Shown one piece after another: positions 23,882-30,265 of a DNA stretch of 43,246 nucleotides; position 1 is the stretch's first letter; every line of letters begins with the position of its first letter. A program made the translations under genes and the position numbers. This DNA is from a virus: positions 1 through 43,246 of the IMG/VR virus record IMGVR_UViG_3300036839_000041, one strand, 5' to 3'. The notes beneath the pieces were generated by a model that made no database searches, was not told where the DNA came from, and worked only from the letters and a program-made list of their open reading frames with translations.

Positions 23882-25312
23882 TCATCGGCCACCCTTGGTG
23901 TCGGTGCTAGGCACTCTGTCTTCCCAGTAATGTTTTGTGCGTTTTTCGAACAGTGTATTGAGCGTGTATACGTAGTCTTCGCCCTTGTTCTTCATCAGGC
24001 AGGGCTCCCTGTAGGCACAGAAGCCACAAGCGTACCGACCCGGAGAAGGGTAGATGCGCAACTCAGGGTTCGTCATCTCGCACGCTTCGTGCCAAATGTT
24101 GATGCCTGCGTTGGACAGCTCAACGTGCGAGCGGTAGATCTGGTGCCTAATATGAAACTTCGGTCCCTCGTCTGATCTTAGGTATGCAATGAAGTCGTTG
24201 TACAGACCGTCTTCGTATGCAATCGTGTCACCCTCTGCTACCGTCCGCTCGTAGATGTCAGCCGTCGTGGCGATCTGCTTGTTGACAGAGTACCACCTAC
24301 CCTTACGCTGCACCTTATTGGGCTCGGGCTCTTCAGGCACAGCCTTCTTGATCTCGGCGTACACGAAGCCGGCAATCGGAAAGCCAAGCTTCCAGAGCGC
24401 CCAGCAGTACGAGGTGATCTGGTCATCGAGGTACATGAAGTCGTCGTCTGTGTTAGCGTCTTTGCCTGCAAGGCGAGCCGCAGTCTTCCAGTCGAAGATC
24501 CAGTACCGACCAAGTTCGTCCTGCGCCAGCATGTCAATGCGACCGCCATATGTGATCGGCAGTCCAATCCATTCGGACCAATCCATCGAAGCTTCGATGT
24601 CGGACGACATGTCGTTACGCTCGTTGACGATGCGTTCGTGCCAGTCGATCGGGTAGCTCTGCGGTTCTTGCCGTTCTGGTTGCCTTAGCACCCATGCATT
24701 CCACCGAAGGCGACACTGCTCACACTTGCAGAACATGTAGCCGCCGTCTGGGTCTGTGATCGGAACCTCAAACTCGATCTCGACCTTGACTGGTGTAAAG
24801 TTGGTGTCGTAGATCGGAGAGACCCACTTGGTGTAGTACTTGAGCATACCGATGCCGAGGACGATGCGTTCGTCGTAGTCCTTCTTCATCTCAGGATCGA
24901 TGTTACCCTTGTTCAGCTTCAAGTACCTACTGTACTGCTGCTTGCACTCATCGACGAACGACGCTTGTGCGAGCGCTGCGGCCGTCTCCTTGTCGTGCCA
25001 AGTCATCGGGTCGTAGTACTTCTCCATCGCCTTGTGGAAGGCGGAACCGAACTCTAACGGCCTTGGCGTTACCAGGGGGTAGTACATCTGGCGCGTCGAC
25101 CAATCCCACCGACGACGGCATCCTCGGAACGACATGCGCGTCGAGGTGTGGATGCTGTGCACCAGGTTTTGGCCAATGTGCCAGTTAACCAGATCGTGGC
25201 GCCTCTGCACGTCCTTAACGCGCTCCTCAGCGTATCGCCTTTGTGCATCGGGCGACCAGTCTACGCCACCACGTTTGATCTGGATTTCCGGTATAGAACT
25301 GAACGGATGAAT
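23882..25312 (-). CDS. PD-(D/E)XK exonuclease, RecB/Cas4-like
   Basis: A 476-aa protein with the nuclease core GGRIDMLAQDEL and YWIFDWKTAAR (the D and the D-x-K), preceded by FGSAFHKAMEKYYD, and a C-terminal Cys cluster ACGFCAYREPCLM as in Fe-S RecB-family (Cas4-like) nucleases. Two more CxxC-like cysteines occur in MFCKCEQCR. It would resect DNA for recombination with the Sak4/SSB pair. The start is unclear: a promoter sits on the upstream ATG, and the only ribosome site (GGAGG) precedes an in-frame ATT at 25312, which is used here. Confidence 0.8.
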   Translation of the reverse strand: MHPFSSIPEIQIKRGGVDWSPDAQRRYAEERVKDVQRRHDLVNWHIGQNLVHSIHTSTRMSFRGCRRRWDWSTRQMYYPLVTPRPLEFGSAFHKAMEKYYDPMTWHDKETAAALAQASFVDECKQQYSRYLKLNKGNIDPEMKKDYDERIVLGIGMLKYYTKWVSPIYDTNFTPVKVEIEFEVPITDPDGGYMFCKCEQCRLRWNAWVLRQPERQEPQSYPIDWHERIVNERNDMSSDIEASMDWSEWIGLPITYGGRIDMLAQDELGRYWIFDWKTAARLAGKDANTDDDFMYLDDQITSYCWALWKLGFPIAGFVYAEIKKAVPEEPEPNKVQRKGRWYSVNKQIATTADIYERTVAEGDTIAYEDGLYNDFIAYLRSDEGPKFHIRHQIYRSHVELSNAGINIWHEACEMTNPELRIYPSPGRYACGFCAYREPCLMKNKGEDYVYTLNTLFEKRTKHYWEDRVPSTDTKGGR

Positions 25313-25346
25313 AGTACACCTCCAGCTGTTTTCCGGCTTCTTATCT

Positions 25347-25375
25347 ATTATATAGGATTCCACAAGATTCCACAA
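25347..25375 (-). promoter_or_regulatory. Sigma70-type promoter, class 1 copy 1
   Basis: Read leftward: TTGTGG, 17 bases, then TATAAT. The 17 bases from GAATCC through TATAATAGAT are identical to the promoter at 33436-33464. It lies 35-60 bases before the nuclease ribosome site. Confidence 0.75.
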
Positions 25376-25416
25376 GACGTCAACGCTGTGAATTTTTTAG
25401 TTGATCGATCACTGTG

Positions 25417-25487
25417 TGGGTCTAGTGGGAGTCGAACCCACGTCGTTGCCTCTCGGAGGGAATCCAACGACCTTACCCAGTAGACCC
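25417..25487 (-). tRNA. tRNA-like gene with non-canonical anticodon arm
   Basis: The acceptor stem GGGTCTA/TAGACCC (7 bp) and the T arm GTGGG-TTCGACT-CCCAC are perfect. The 39 bases between them do not fold as usual: GTCGTTG pairs with CAACGAC over a 16-base loop that itself holds CCTC-CGA-GAGG, no D stem is evident, and no loop has a U33-anticodon-purine37 pattern. An amino acid cannot be assigned. It may be a damaged tRNA or a tRNA mimic. It lies between the nuclease promoter and a small gene. Confidence 0.5.
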
Positions 25488-25493
25488 CACCTA

Positions 25494-25673
25494 TTACCTT
25501 CGTTGGTACGTTCTCAGTGTACGGTTTCTCATCGCACGTTTTGGATCCAGTACGTACTTCTCGTTCACCTTGACTAGGATACCCCTACGCAGCATGCAGA
25601 ACATAATCAGATCCACATCGCTTGGCCCTTGCACGAACCCATGATCGCATAGTTCGTGTGTACAAATCTCCAT
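25494..25673 (-). CDS. Small hypothetical protein (59 aa)
   Basis: It starts MEICTHELCDHGFVQG with three early cysteines, then a helix (VDLIMFCMLRRGILVKV) and a basic tail. GGGGAGGTAG precedes the ATG. It resembles a small DNA-binding or zinc-binding protein, but no family was recognised. Confidence 0.6.
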   Translation of the reverse strand: MEICTHELCDHGFVQGPSDVDLIMFCMLRRGILVKVNEKYVLDPKRAMRNRTLRTYQRR

Positions 25674-25688
25674 TCTACCTCCCCGTTT

Positions 25689-26114
25689 CTAACGAACCAT
25701 GTGGCTCGGTTTTCCCTTGTCGGCAGGACTTGGCTCCGGCCACCGCTTGGTACCCTCCCGGACGCTGAGACGCACCTTGACCTCGCGGACATCCGTACCC
25801 TCTGGGTAGACGAGGTTCTTCGGTGCTGACTGGATGCTACCACCGTCTGGCTTGAGGCACTTGTCGTGGACGTAGAGTCCGTACTTGGCGCCGCGAACGT
25901 ACTTGAACTCCTTGCCTTCGAACGGACACTCGCAGAACGAATTAGGCTTCGCGAAGATGCCGCTGACACGGACCTCGTCTGGGTTGATGTGTGTGAAGTG
26001 CTCATCGGCTCCTTGGAAGAACACCGAACCCTCGACCTTGAGCGCAGCTACAAACTGCTCGGCGGCGTTAACGTCATCGAAGGTCACAACGACGTGCCGA
26101 CCCATGGTGCCCAA
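25689..26114 (-). CDS. Hypothetical protein
   Basis: A 141-aa protein. The N-terminal ~50 residues have a strand-helix-strand look (VVVTFDDVNAAEQFVAAL), and a Cys pair (FCECPFEGKEF, later HDKCLKPDGG) in the middle could bind metal. A TTG start behind AGGAG is preferred over the ATG nine bases later because of spacing. No family was recognised. Confidence 0.6.
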   Translation of the reverse strand: MGTMGRHVVVTFDDVNAAEQFVAALKVEGSVFFQGADEHFTHINPDEVRVSGIFAKPNSFCECPFEGKEFKYVRGAKYGLYVHDKCLKPDGGSIQSAPKNLVYPEGTDVREVKVRLSVREGTKRWPEPSPADKGKPSHMVR

Positions 26115-26123
26115 TGCTTGCTC

Positions 26124-26297
26124 CTATTCTGAAAACCTGTGGTAGTCGACATTGTGCCTGCGAGCCGCAAGCTTCAATTCGTTCTCGAACGACTCAAAGT
26201 TATGCCCGCCGACCGTCACACCTCGACCCGCCTTCCAGACGTCACGGAACCAACCAGGATTCCGAATGGCCGTCCAGATGAACTTTAAGAACCACAT
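26124..26297 (-). CDS. Small hypothetical protein (57 aa)
   Basis: It starts MWFLKFIWTAIRNPGWFRDVW, an amphipathic aromatic N-terminus that could touch a membrane, followed by a charged half. The ATG overlaps the upstream stop (TGATG), behind GGAGG. Confidence 0.6.
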   Translation of the reverse strand: MWFLKFIWTAIRNPGWFRDVWKAGRGVTVGGHNFESFENELKLAARRHNVDYHRFSE

Positions 26298-26524
26298 CAC
26301 GTCACCTCCTCGACTACGACCGTAACCTTGAACTTGCGGTCGGGATGGATTCCAAAGGCGAAGTCTTGCACGACGTACGTGCCGTCGTCCCAGAGCACAA
26401 CTCTACGTTGCCGCTCGTCGGATAGGTGCTCGCTGTAGCTCTTGTTGAGCCACTCTTGCAGTGTTCCGACGGCCCAGTCGCGTACCATCTCAGCGGTAAG
26501 TGGATCCGGATCTCCTTTGGCCAC
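26297..26524 (-). CDS. Hypothetical protein (75 aa)
   Basis: It starts at a GTG (MAKGDPDPLTAEMVRDWAVGTL), has GAGGAGG upstream and overlaps the previous stop (TAGTG). A helix is followed by strands (RRVVLWDDGTYVVQDFAFG). No family is known. An upstream extension in the same frame looks non-coding and overlaps the neighbour. Confidence 0.6.
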   Translation of the reverse strand: MAKGDPDPLTAEMVRDWAVGTLQEWLNKSYSEHLSDERQRRVVLWDDGTYVVQDFAFGIHPDRKFKVTVVVEEVT

Positions 26525-26712
26525 TACGTCCTCCTCTGCGCCATGTGCTGCTCGATGAGCCTGATCTCCTCCTCGGCGGACTCCTCGGAATCTGCCGCTA
26601 CGGCAAGCATCCACCGCTCTACAGCATTGGGGAACGTCTCTGGTGCTCTGAAGACGTAGTCCTTTCCGTGCACAGCCTTGAAGTACCTGTCGATCTGGCT
26701 AGCGATGTCCAT
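26524..26712 (-). CDS. Small acidic helical protein (62 aa)
   Basis: It starts MDIASQIDRYFKAVHGKDYVF, and the second half is a Glu-rich helix. AGGAGGGCG precedes the ATG. The function is unknown. It is coupled to the genes on both sides. Confidence 0.6.
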   Translation of the reverse strand: MDIASQIDRYFKAVHGKDYVFRAPETFPNAVERWMLAVAADSEESAEEEIRLIEQHMAQRRT

Positions 26713-26714
26713 GT

Positions 26715-26879
26715 CTACGCCCTCCTCTGCGCGCGCGAGCCATTCTCCTGCGCGGTTGTTGGCTTGTGCTGACAGTCACAGAACGTCCCGCCCTTGCACT
26801 TAGCATGCAGCTCCTTAGCTGTCTCAAGGTCAACGTCCTCGGACAGTTGGGCCGCTTCCTTACATGTCTGACAGATCAC
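26715..26879 (-). CDS. Small zinc-finger-like protein (54 aa)
   Basis: It starts MICQTCKEAAQLSEDVDLE and has a Cys-x2-Cys early and Cys-x5-Cys-x-Cys late (KCKGGTFCDCQH), a likely metal site. It starts with GTG overlapping the upstream stop (GTGA), behind GGGGAG. Such mini zinc ribbons are common in actinophage accessory regions. Confidence 0.6.
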   Translation of the reverse strand: MICQTCKEAAQLSEDVDLETAKELHAKCKGGTFCDCQHKPTTAQENGSRAQRRA

Positions 26880-27067
26880 CAGGTACTCCCCTGTGTAGGC
26901 TTGGGAACACTTGAGCGTAGATGGATGTGCAATTCGTACTCGCCGGGCTGCTCAGTCGATACGTACTCGACGGCAACGATGATGACCGGCATCTTTCTGT
27001 CGGTTGCCACGTGCTCCCAACGTATAGGAGCACCATCAGCATCCTGTATAAAGTACTTGACCTTCAT
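26876..27067 (-). CDS. Hypothetical protein (63 aa)
   Basis: A beta-rich small protein (MKVKYFIQDADGAPIRWEHVA, then MPVIIVAVEYVST). Overlaps of four bases on both sides show operon coupling. No family was recognised. Confidence 0.6.
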   Translation of the reverse strand: MKVKYFIQDADGAPIRWEHVATDRKMPVIIVAVEYVSTEQPGEYELHIHLRSSVPKPTQGSTW

Positions 27068-27258
27068 TCCTCGTGCACCTTCCCTTGGGCCTTACATGGC
27101 GTCTGAGATGGATCGTTGCGGTCGTAGATGCCCGCGTCCGTCGACTCTCCACAGTAACAGCATGGCACCCTAGGGTCGCCCAGCACTCTTGTCGGCTGCT
27201 TGTCAGGGTGCCGACGGGTGAAACACGATCTACACACTGCATGCGTCCAACTACTCAT
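27064..27258 (-). CDS. Zinc-ribbon protein (64 aa)
   Basis: It has Cys-x2-Cys (AVCRSCFTRRHP) and Cys-Cys-x-Cys (VPCCYCGESTD) plus a later Cys (SQTPCKAQG), a pattern for one or two zinc sites as in HNH-associated or restriction-alleviation-like small proteins. The ATG at 27258 is picked because AAAGG lies seven bases upstream; two earlier in-frame starts are worse spaced. Confidence 0.6.
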   Translation of the reverse strand: MSSWTHAVCRSCFTRRHPDKQPTRVLGDPRVPCCYCGESTDAGIYDRNDPSQTPCKAQGKVHEE

Positions 27259-27294
27259 ACTCATGCCTTTCAATGCGCGTCGTTACGATACAAA

Positions 27295-27362
27295 TCCCCA
27301 CAGGGCGTTGGCTTCTTGACGTGGCAGGTTTTGCAACGCTAAGACAAAAGGCCCTGTGGGGA
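27295..27362. repeat. Dispersed repeat pair, copies B1 and B2, as a 12-bp inverted repeat
   Basis: TCCCCACAGGGC (27295-27306) and GCCCTGTGGGGA (27351-27362) form a perfect inverted repeat 44 bases apart between two leftward genes. Read leftward, copy B2 is followed by CTTTTG and may end the upstream transcript. Both halves match the copies near 11.2 and 37.5 kb. Confidence 0.65.
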
Positions 27363-27405
27363 CCTGTACTAGCAACGGTGCGTGATCAATGTAGCGGACT
27401 CGCTG

Positions 27406-27753
27406 CTACAGCTCGGTGGCCTCGAAGAGGTTGCCGTCGGCGTCTTGGATCACGGTCGTGCCGCGCTTGGTCTTGCCGACTTCCTCGAACATGGCCTTGT
27501 TGTTGGCGGTGGCCGCAGGCTTGTTGGGACGGTGGACCCAAATCTGGCCCTTCTGGTGGACCTCGATCGGGAAGTCGATCTTGCCCTTACGCGCGTCTGT
27601 AGCCAGGTTGTTAATGTTGCTCTGAACCTGCTCGGGGGTGAGCTTGGTCTCCTTGGCAATGTCGTTCAGGAAGACGTGCTCGCCGACGTGCTTGATGAAG
27701 TACTCCATCAGCTTGGGACGGATACCCTTGTTCATACGGATACCCTTGTTCAT
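27406..27753 (-). CDS. Winged-helix-like protein with duplicated start
   Basis: A 115-aa protein. Residues ~13-60 (MEYFIKHVGEHVFLNDIAKETKLTPEQVQ) look like a helix-turn-helix domain, followed by basic and strand segments. The first 12 residues are MNKGIRMNKGIR because an 18-base unit is tandemly repeated, so there are two possible ATGs 18 bases apart, each with an AAGG-type ribosome site. A DNA- or RNA-binding regulator is plausible. Confidence 0.65.
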   Translation of the reverse strand: MNKGIRMNKGIRPKLMEYFIKHVGEHVFLNDIAKETKLTPEQVQSNINNLATDARKGKIDFPIEVHQKGQIWVHRPNKPAATANNKAMFEEVGKTKRGTTVIQDADGNLFEATEL

Positions 27754-27785
27754 ACGGACTCCTTGTGTGAACTGAACAGAACTGG

Positions 27786-27989
27786 TTATGGGTTATAGTA
27801 CGGACCGTTTGGTGTAGTGCCGTAGTCAGGGTTGTAGTAGTAGTCGTAGGCTAGGCAGAGTTCGCTAACCCAGAAGTGCAAGCTTGGCTTTGGCTGCCTC
27901 GAACCAACTATTTGGTGGCACCATGAGCAGCGACCATACGCGTCCAGCGGACTGTGCTCACTCGTAGACTCTGGACACTTGCTGCGCAT
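27786..27989 (-). CDS. Small Cys- and Tyr-rich protein (67 aa)
   Basis: The start at MRSKCPESTSEHSPLDAYG is chosen for AAGGG upstream. It has Cys-x2-Cys (GRCSWCHQ) and a C-terminal tail of Tyr, Asn and Pro (LAYDYYYNPDYGTTPNGPYY) that looks disordered. Zinc binding is possible. The function is unknown. Confidence 0.55.
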   Translation of the reverse strand: MRSKCPESTSEHSPLDAYGRCSWCHQIVGSRQPKPSLHFWVSELCLAYDYYYNPDYGTTPNGPYYNP

Positions 27990-27996
27990 GGCACCC

Positions 27997-28086
27997 TTAT
28001 CCCTTGATGATGGCAACGACGATGATTATTGTCACGCACACTATCGCGAGTGCGCATAACAGGTTGTCTGCCGTAAGTACTGGCAT
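27997..28086 (-). CDS. Tiny single-pass membrane protein (29 aa)
   Basis: MPVLTADNLLCALAIVCVTI continues into a run of Ile and Val and ends IIKG. It is one transmembrane helix and little else. It starts three bases after the upstream stop with AAGGA in front. Phages often encode such peptides to act on host membrane processes. Confidence 0.5.
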   Translation of the reverse strand: MPVLTADNLLCALAIVCVTIIIVVAIIKG

Positions 28087-28089
28087 GGA

Positions 28090-28932
28090 CTACTCGTCCT
28101 TGTCGCCGTGGCCCGGCATGTCGCCGTCGGTCGTAGCCTCGAGCTCCTGCTTGGCCAGCAGTGCGTTCTCCTTGGCCTGCACGTAGGCCTCCAGGCTCAT
28201 GCCCTCGTACATGACGACGATCTCGCCGGCGTGTTCACCCAGCCACTCGGTGAACTGTCCCCAGGTAGCACCCTGGAGCGTGCGGTGGCTACCGCCGGTG
28301 AGGTACCAGTGGTCCTGGACTCGCAGTGCTGCGTAGGTGTACCTGCCGCCGTCGACGTCCTGGACCTCTTCCCAGCTGGCACCGAAGACACGCTCGAACA
28401 TTAGCACGGTGCCGTCCTCGAACGGATCCCTCTTCGGGAATCGGTCCAGAATCGCCAGCTCCTTCTGGAGGGCCCTCAACTGCCTCTCGATAACTTCCCT
28501 GCGATCCATGCGTTGTTCTCTTTCTGTGTTCGGTTTGATGGATTGTATTGGCGGTTTGTGGCTAGTGGTTCGGCCCGTTGGTAAGCCGTACACTGCTGCC
28601 ATGATCGAAAAGTCTGTCGCGGCGTACTTCGGTAACGTTGGTGTTTCGTACCCGAAGTCTATACTGACTTCGTGGTCGTTCTGCCACTTAGCTGGGCGCG
28701 GCAAGTCGATGTAGAGTCCCTTTTGCTGCAGCTCACGTAGCCGCACCTGAAGGCGCTGCTCGATCTCTGTGAGCCGAAGGTGCAGATTGGCTGATTCGTG
28801 CATTGGACATAGTTGTGCCAGGTAGGCGTATCTGCTTCTGATGTCGCGCGCATACTTGCAGTTGCCGTTGCAGTTGCTCTCGTCCCAGATGGCGCTGACG
28901 TTGATATTGACGTGCTCAGGCATCTTTGCCAT
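28090..28932 (-). CDS. Hypothetical protein, possibly two fused modules
   Basis: A 280-aa protein. Residues 1-75 hold two cysteine pairs (CNGNCKY, LCPMH) and a coiled coil. Residues ~75-135 are low in pattern. From residue ~142 (MDRREVIERQLRALQKEL) a second unit begins with a coil and then a domain DGTVLMFERVFG, YTYAALRVQDHWYLTGG, TWGQFTEWLG. That last domain often occurs alone in actinophages, so this gene may be a fusion, or an internal start may be used. Confidence 0.6.
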   Translation of the reverse strand: MAKMPEHVNINVSAIWDESNCNGNCKYARDIRSRYAYLAQLCPMHESANLHLRLTEIEQRLQVRLRELQQKGLYIDLPRPAKWQNDHEVSIDFGYETPTLPKYAATDFSIMAAVYGLPTGRTTSHKPPIQSIKPNTEREQRMDRREVIERQLRALQKELAILDRFPKRDPFEDGTVLMFERVFGASWEEVQDVDGGRYTYAALRVQDHWYLTGGSHRTLQGATWGQFTEWLGEHAGEIVVMYEGMSLEAYVQAKENALLAKQELEATTDGDMPGHGDKDE

Positions 28933-28939
28933 AGCTCAC

Positions 28940-29311
28940 CTACCCTTGCGGGTTGTCTTTGATCGGCCGGCTGGGGAAGTTGCTGCCCTTGAACTGCTCA
29001 GTCGCGGCAGTGAAAGCGAAACCTGTCGTCTCGCCCGGATCGATTGACAAGACTGCCGGTTCGGTGGGAGACTCGACGGGCGGTTCAGCTGTAATAGTGA
29101 CCGGTCCTCCAAGGTCGATGACGGCCATCTGCAGGGTTGACATACCCATAGAGACGGCACGCGTGAGGTCCTCCTGCTGCGTAGCGAAGCTAATCAGCTC
29201 GACGGACTTCTTGTCCTTGCTGCCGTCCTCCTTTGTCACCTCGAACACCTGCACGCGTACCGTGTAGTGCTTCTCCTCTGGCTTATCGGTGTTGCGTCTG
29301 TAGTTCACCAT
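28940..29311 (-). CDS. Hypothetical protein
   Basis: A 123-aa protein with a beta-rich first half (YTVRVQVFEVTKEDG), a helix near residues 48-65, then a Pro/Glu/Ser-rich segment and a FAFTAATEQFKGSNFPSRP tail. The ATG follows GGGAGGAC and overlaps the upstream stop. The function is unknown. Confidence 0.6.
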   Translation of the reverse strand: MVNYRRNTDKPEEKHYTVRVQVFEVTKEDGSKDKKSVELISFATQQEDLTRAVSMGMSTLQMAVIDLGGPVTITAEPPVESPTEPAVLSIDPGETTGFAFTAATEQFKGSNFPSRPIKDNPQG

Positions 29312-29784
29312 GTCCTCCCAAGGCTGTCTCGGTGCTCACCAGGCTTGCCGGTGACGGGTACGAGGTCGAGTCCGAAGCGTAGCTTGGTATGGCGCTTCAT
29401 GCCGTGGTCGACGACGCACGGGTAGGCGTACGCGAAGTAGCGGGTCACTGGGTGGTCACTAGGACCTGCGGTGTCGACTTCCTCCGACCAGGCAACGAGC
29501 GTGCGTGGGCATCGACCCATTGCGCCGACGATACGGATGCCACCGACGTTGGGGAACCATGCCGTTGGCGTCTGCGGCTTGAAGGCTCCAGCGAACACAC
29601 CCTCGATGTCCTGTGCACGAGCGGTGTGGTTCGGCTTAGACATTTGGGCGGAGTCGCGGCCGCGGTAGCCTACGACCACGCCGTGGACATAGTCCTTGAA
29701 CTGTTTACGCTTGCGCGCATCACCGCGACGTTTGAAGCGTGCCGCGTACTGCTCAGTAGCATCCGGCCTGCCCTTGATTCTCAT
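29305..29784 (-). CDS. Hypothetical basic protein
   Basis: A 159-aa protein. The first 40 residues are strongly basic (ARFKRRGDARKRKQFKDYV), suggesting nucleic acid contact, followed by a mixed domain with IRIVGAMGRCPRTLVAWSEEVD. GAAGGGCG precedes the ATG. No family was recognised. Confidence 0.6.
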   Translation of the reverse strand: MRIKGRPDATEQYAARFKRRGDARKRKQFKDYVHGVVVGYRGRDSAQMSKPNHTARAQDIEGVFAGAFKPQTPTAWFPNVGGIRIVGAMGRCPRTLVAWSEEVDTAGPSDHPVTRYFAYAYPCVVDHGMKRHTKLRFGLDLVPVTGKPGEHRDSLGRTW

Positions 29785-29807
29785 TTATGCGCCCTTCCTA
29801 CCCAAGG

Positions 29808-30014
29808 TCACTCGACCTCCTTGGCGGTCACCGTTGGGACGTCGATGTCCTCGTCGATGTCGGCGTTTTCGTACCGGTTCTCCAGGCCCTGCGTGATCCA
29901 GCTCTCGAGCCAGTCTAGGAAGCGCTGCCTCGACGTTAGCGTCTCGTCGCCGTCCTCCGTGATGTCATCGAGAACCTCTTCAATCTCGGGGCCGATCGTG
30001 AGTTCGAACTTCAT
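29808..30014 (-). CDS. Small acidic protein (68 aa)
   Basis: MKFELTIGPEIEEVLDDITED starts a protein with about one third Asp plus Glu. Such acidic small proteins often mimic DNA or block host DNA-binding proteins, but that is only a possibility here. GGAGGGTGAG precedes the ATG. Confidence 0.6.
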   Translation of the reverse strand: MKFELTIGPEIEEVLDDITEDGDETLTSRQRFLDWLESWITQGLENRYENADIDEDIDVPTVTAKEVE

Positions 30015-30265
30015 CTCACCCTCCTGTTTTGTAGCTTGATTTCAACTAGACTACGTGGTGAGTGCTCTGGGTGCTTGACCGCGTTGACCTCTTCGGCTGT
30101 CGCCGTCCAGAAGTCCCTGCGGCGCTCCAGCTCCACAAAGAGGTACTGCTCGTGTGTGCATGAACGGGCTACGAGCATCTCGTCGAAGGCGTTAGGACCC
30201 ACGATAGTACCTGGTTCTGCTGCACTCTTCATGCAGCCTCGGTAGAACGAGGCTTCTGCTGTCAC
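30011..30265 (-). CDS. Hypothetical protein (84 aa)
   Basis: It starts with GTG overlapping the helicase stop (GTGA) and ends overlapping the next ATG. It begins MTAEASFYRGCMKSAAEPG and contains VARSCTHEQYLFVELERRRDFW. The two-sided coupling is strong evidence for expression. The family is unknown. Confidence 0.6.
   Translation of the reverse strand: MTAEASFYRGCMKSAAEPGTIVGPNAFDEMLVARSCTHEQYLFVELERRRDFWTATAEEVNAVKHPEHSPRSLVEIKLQNRRVR

Noticed and set aside
29389-30039. A 216-codon open frame on the + strand
   Set aside because: Antisense to two coupled leftward genes and without a ribosome site.
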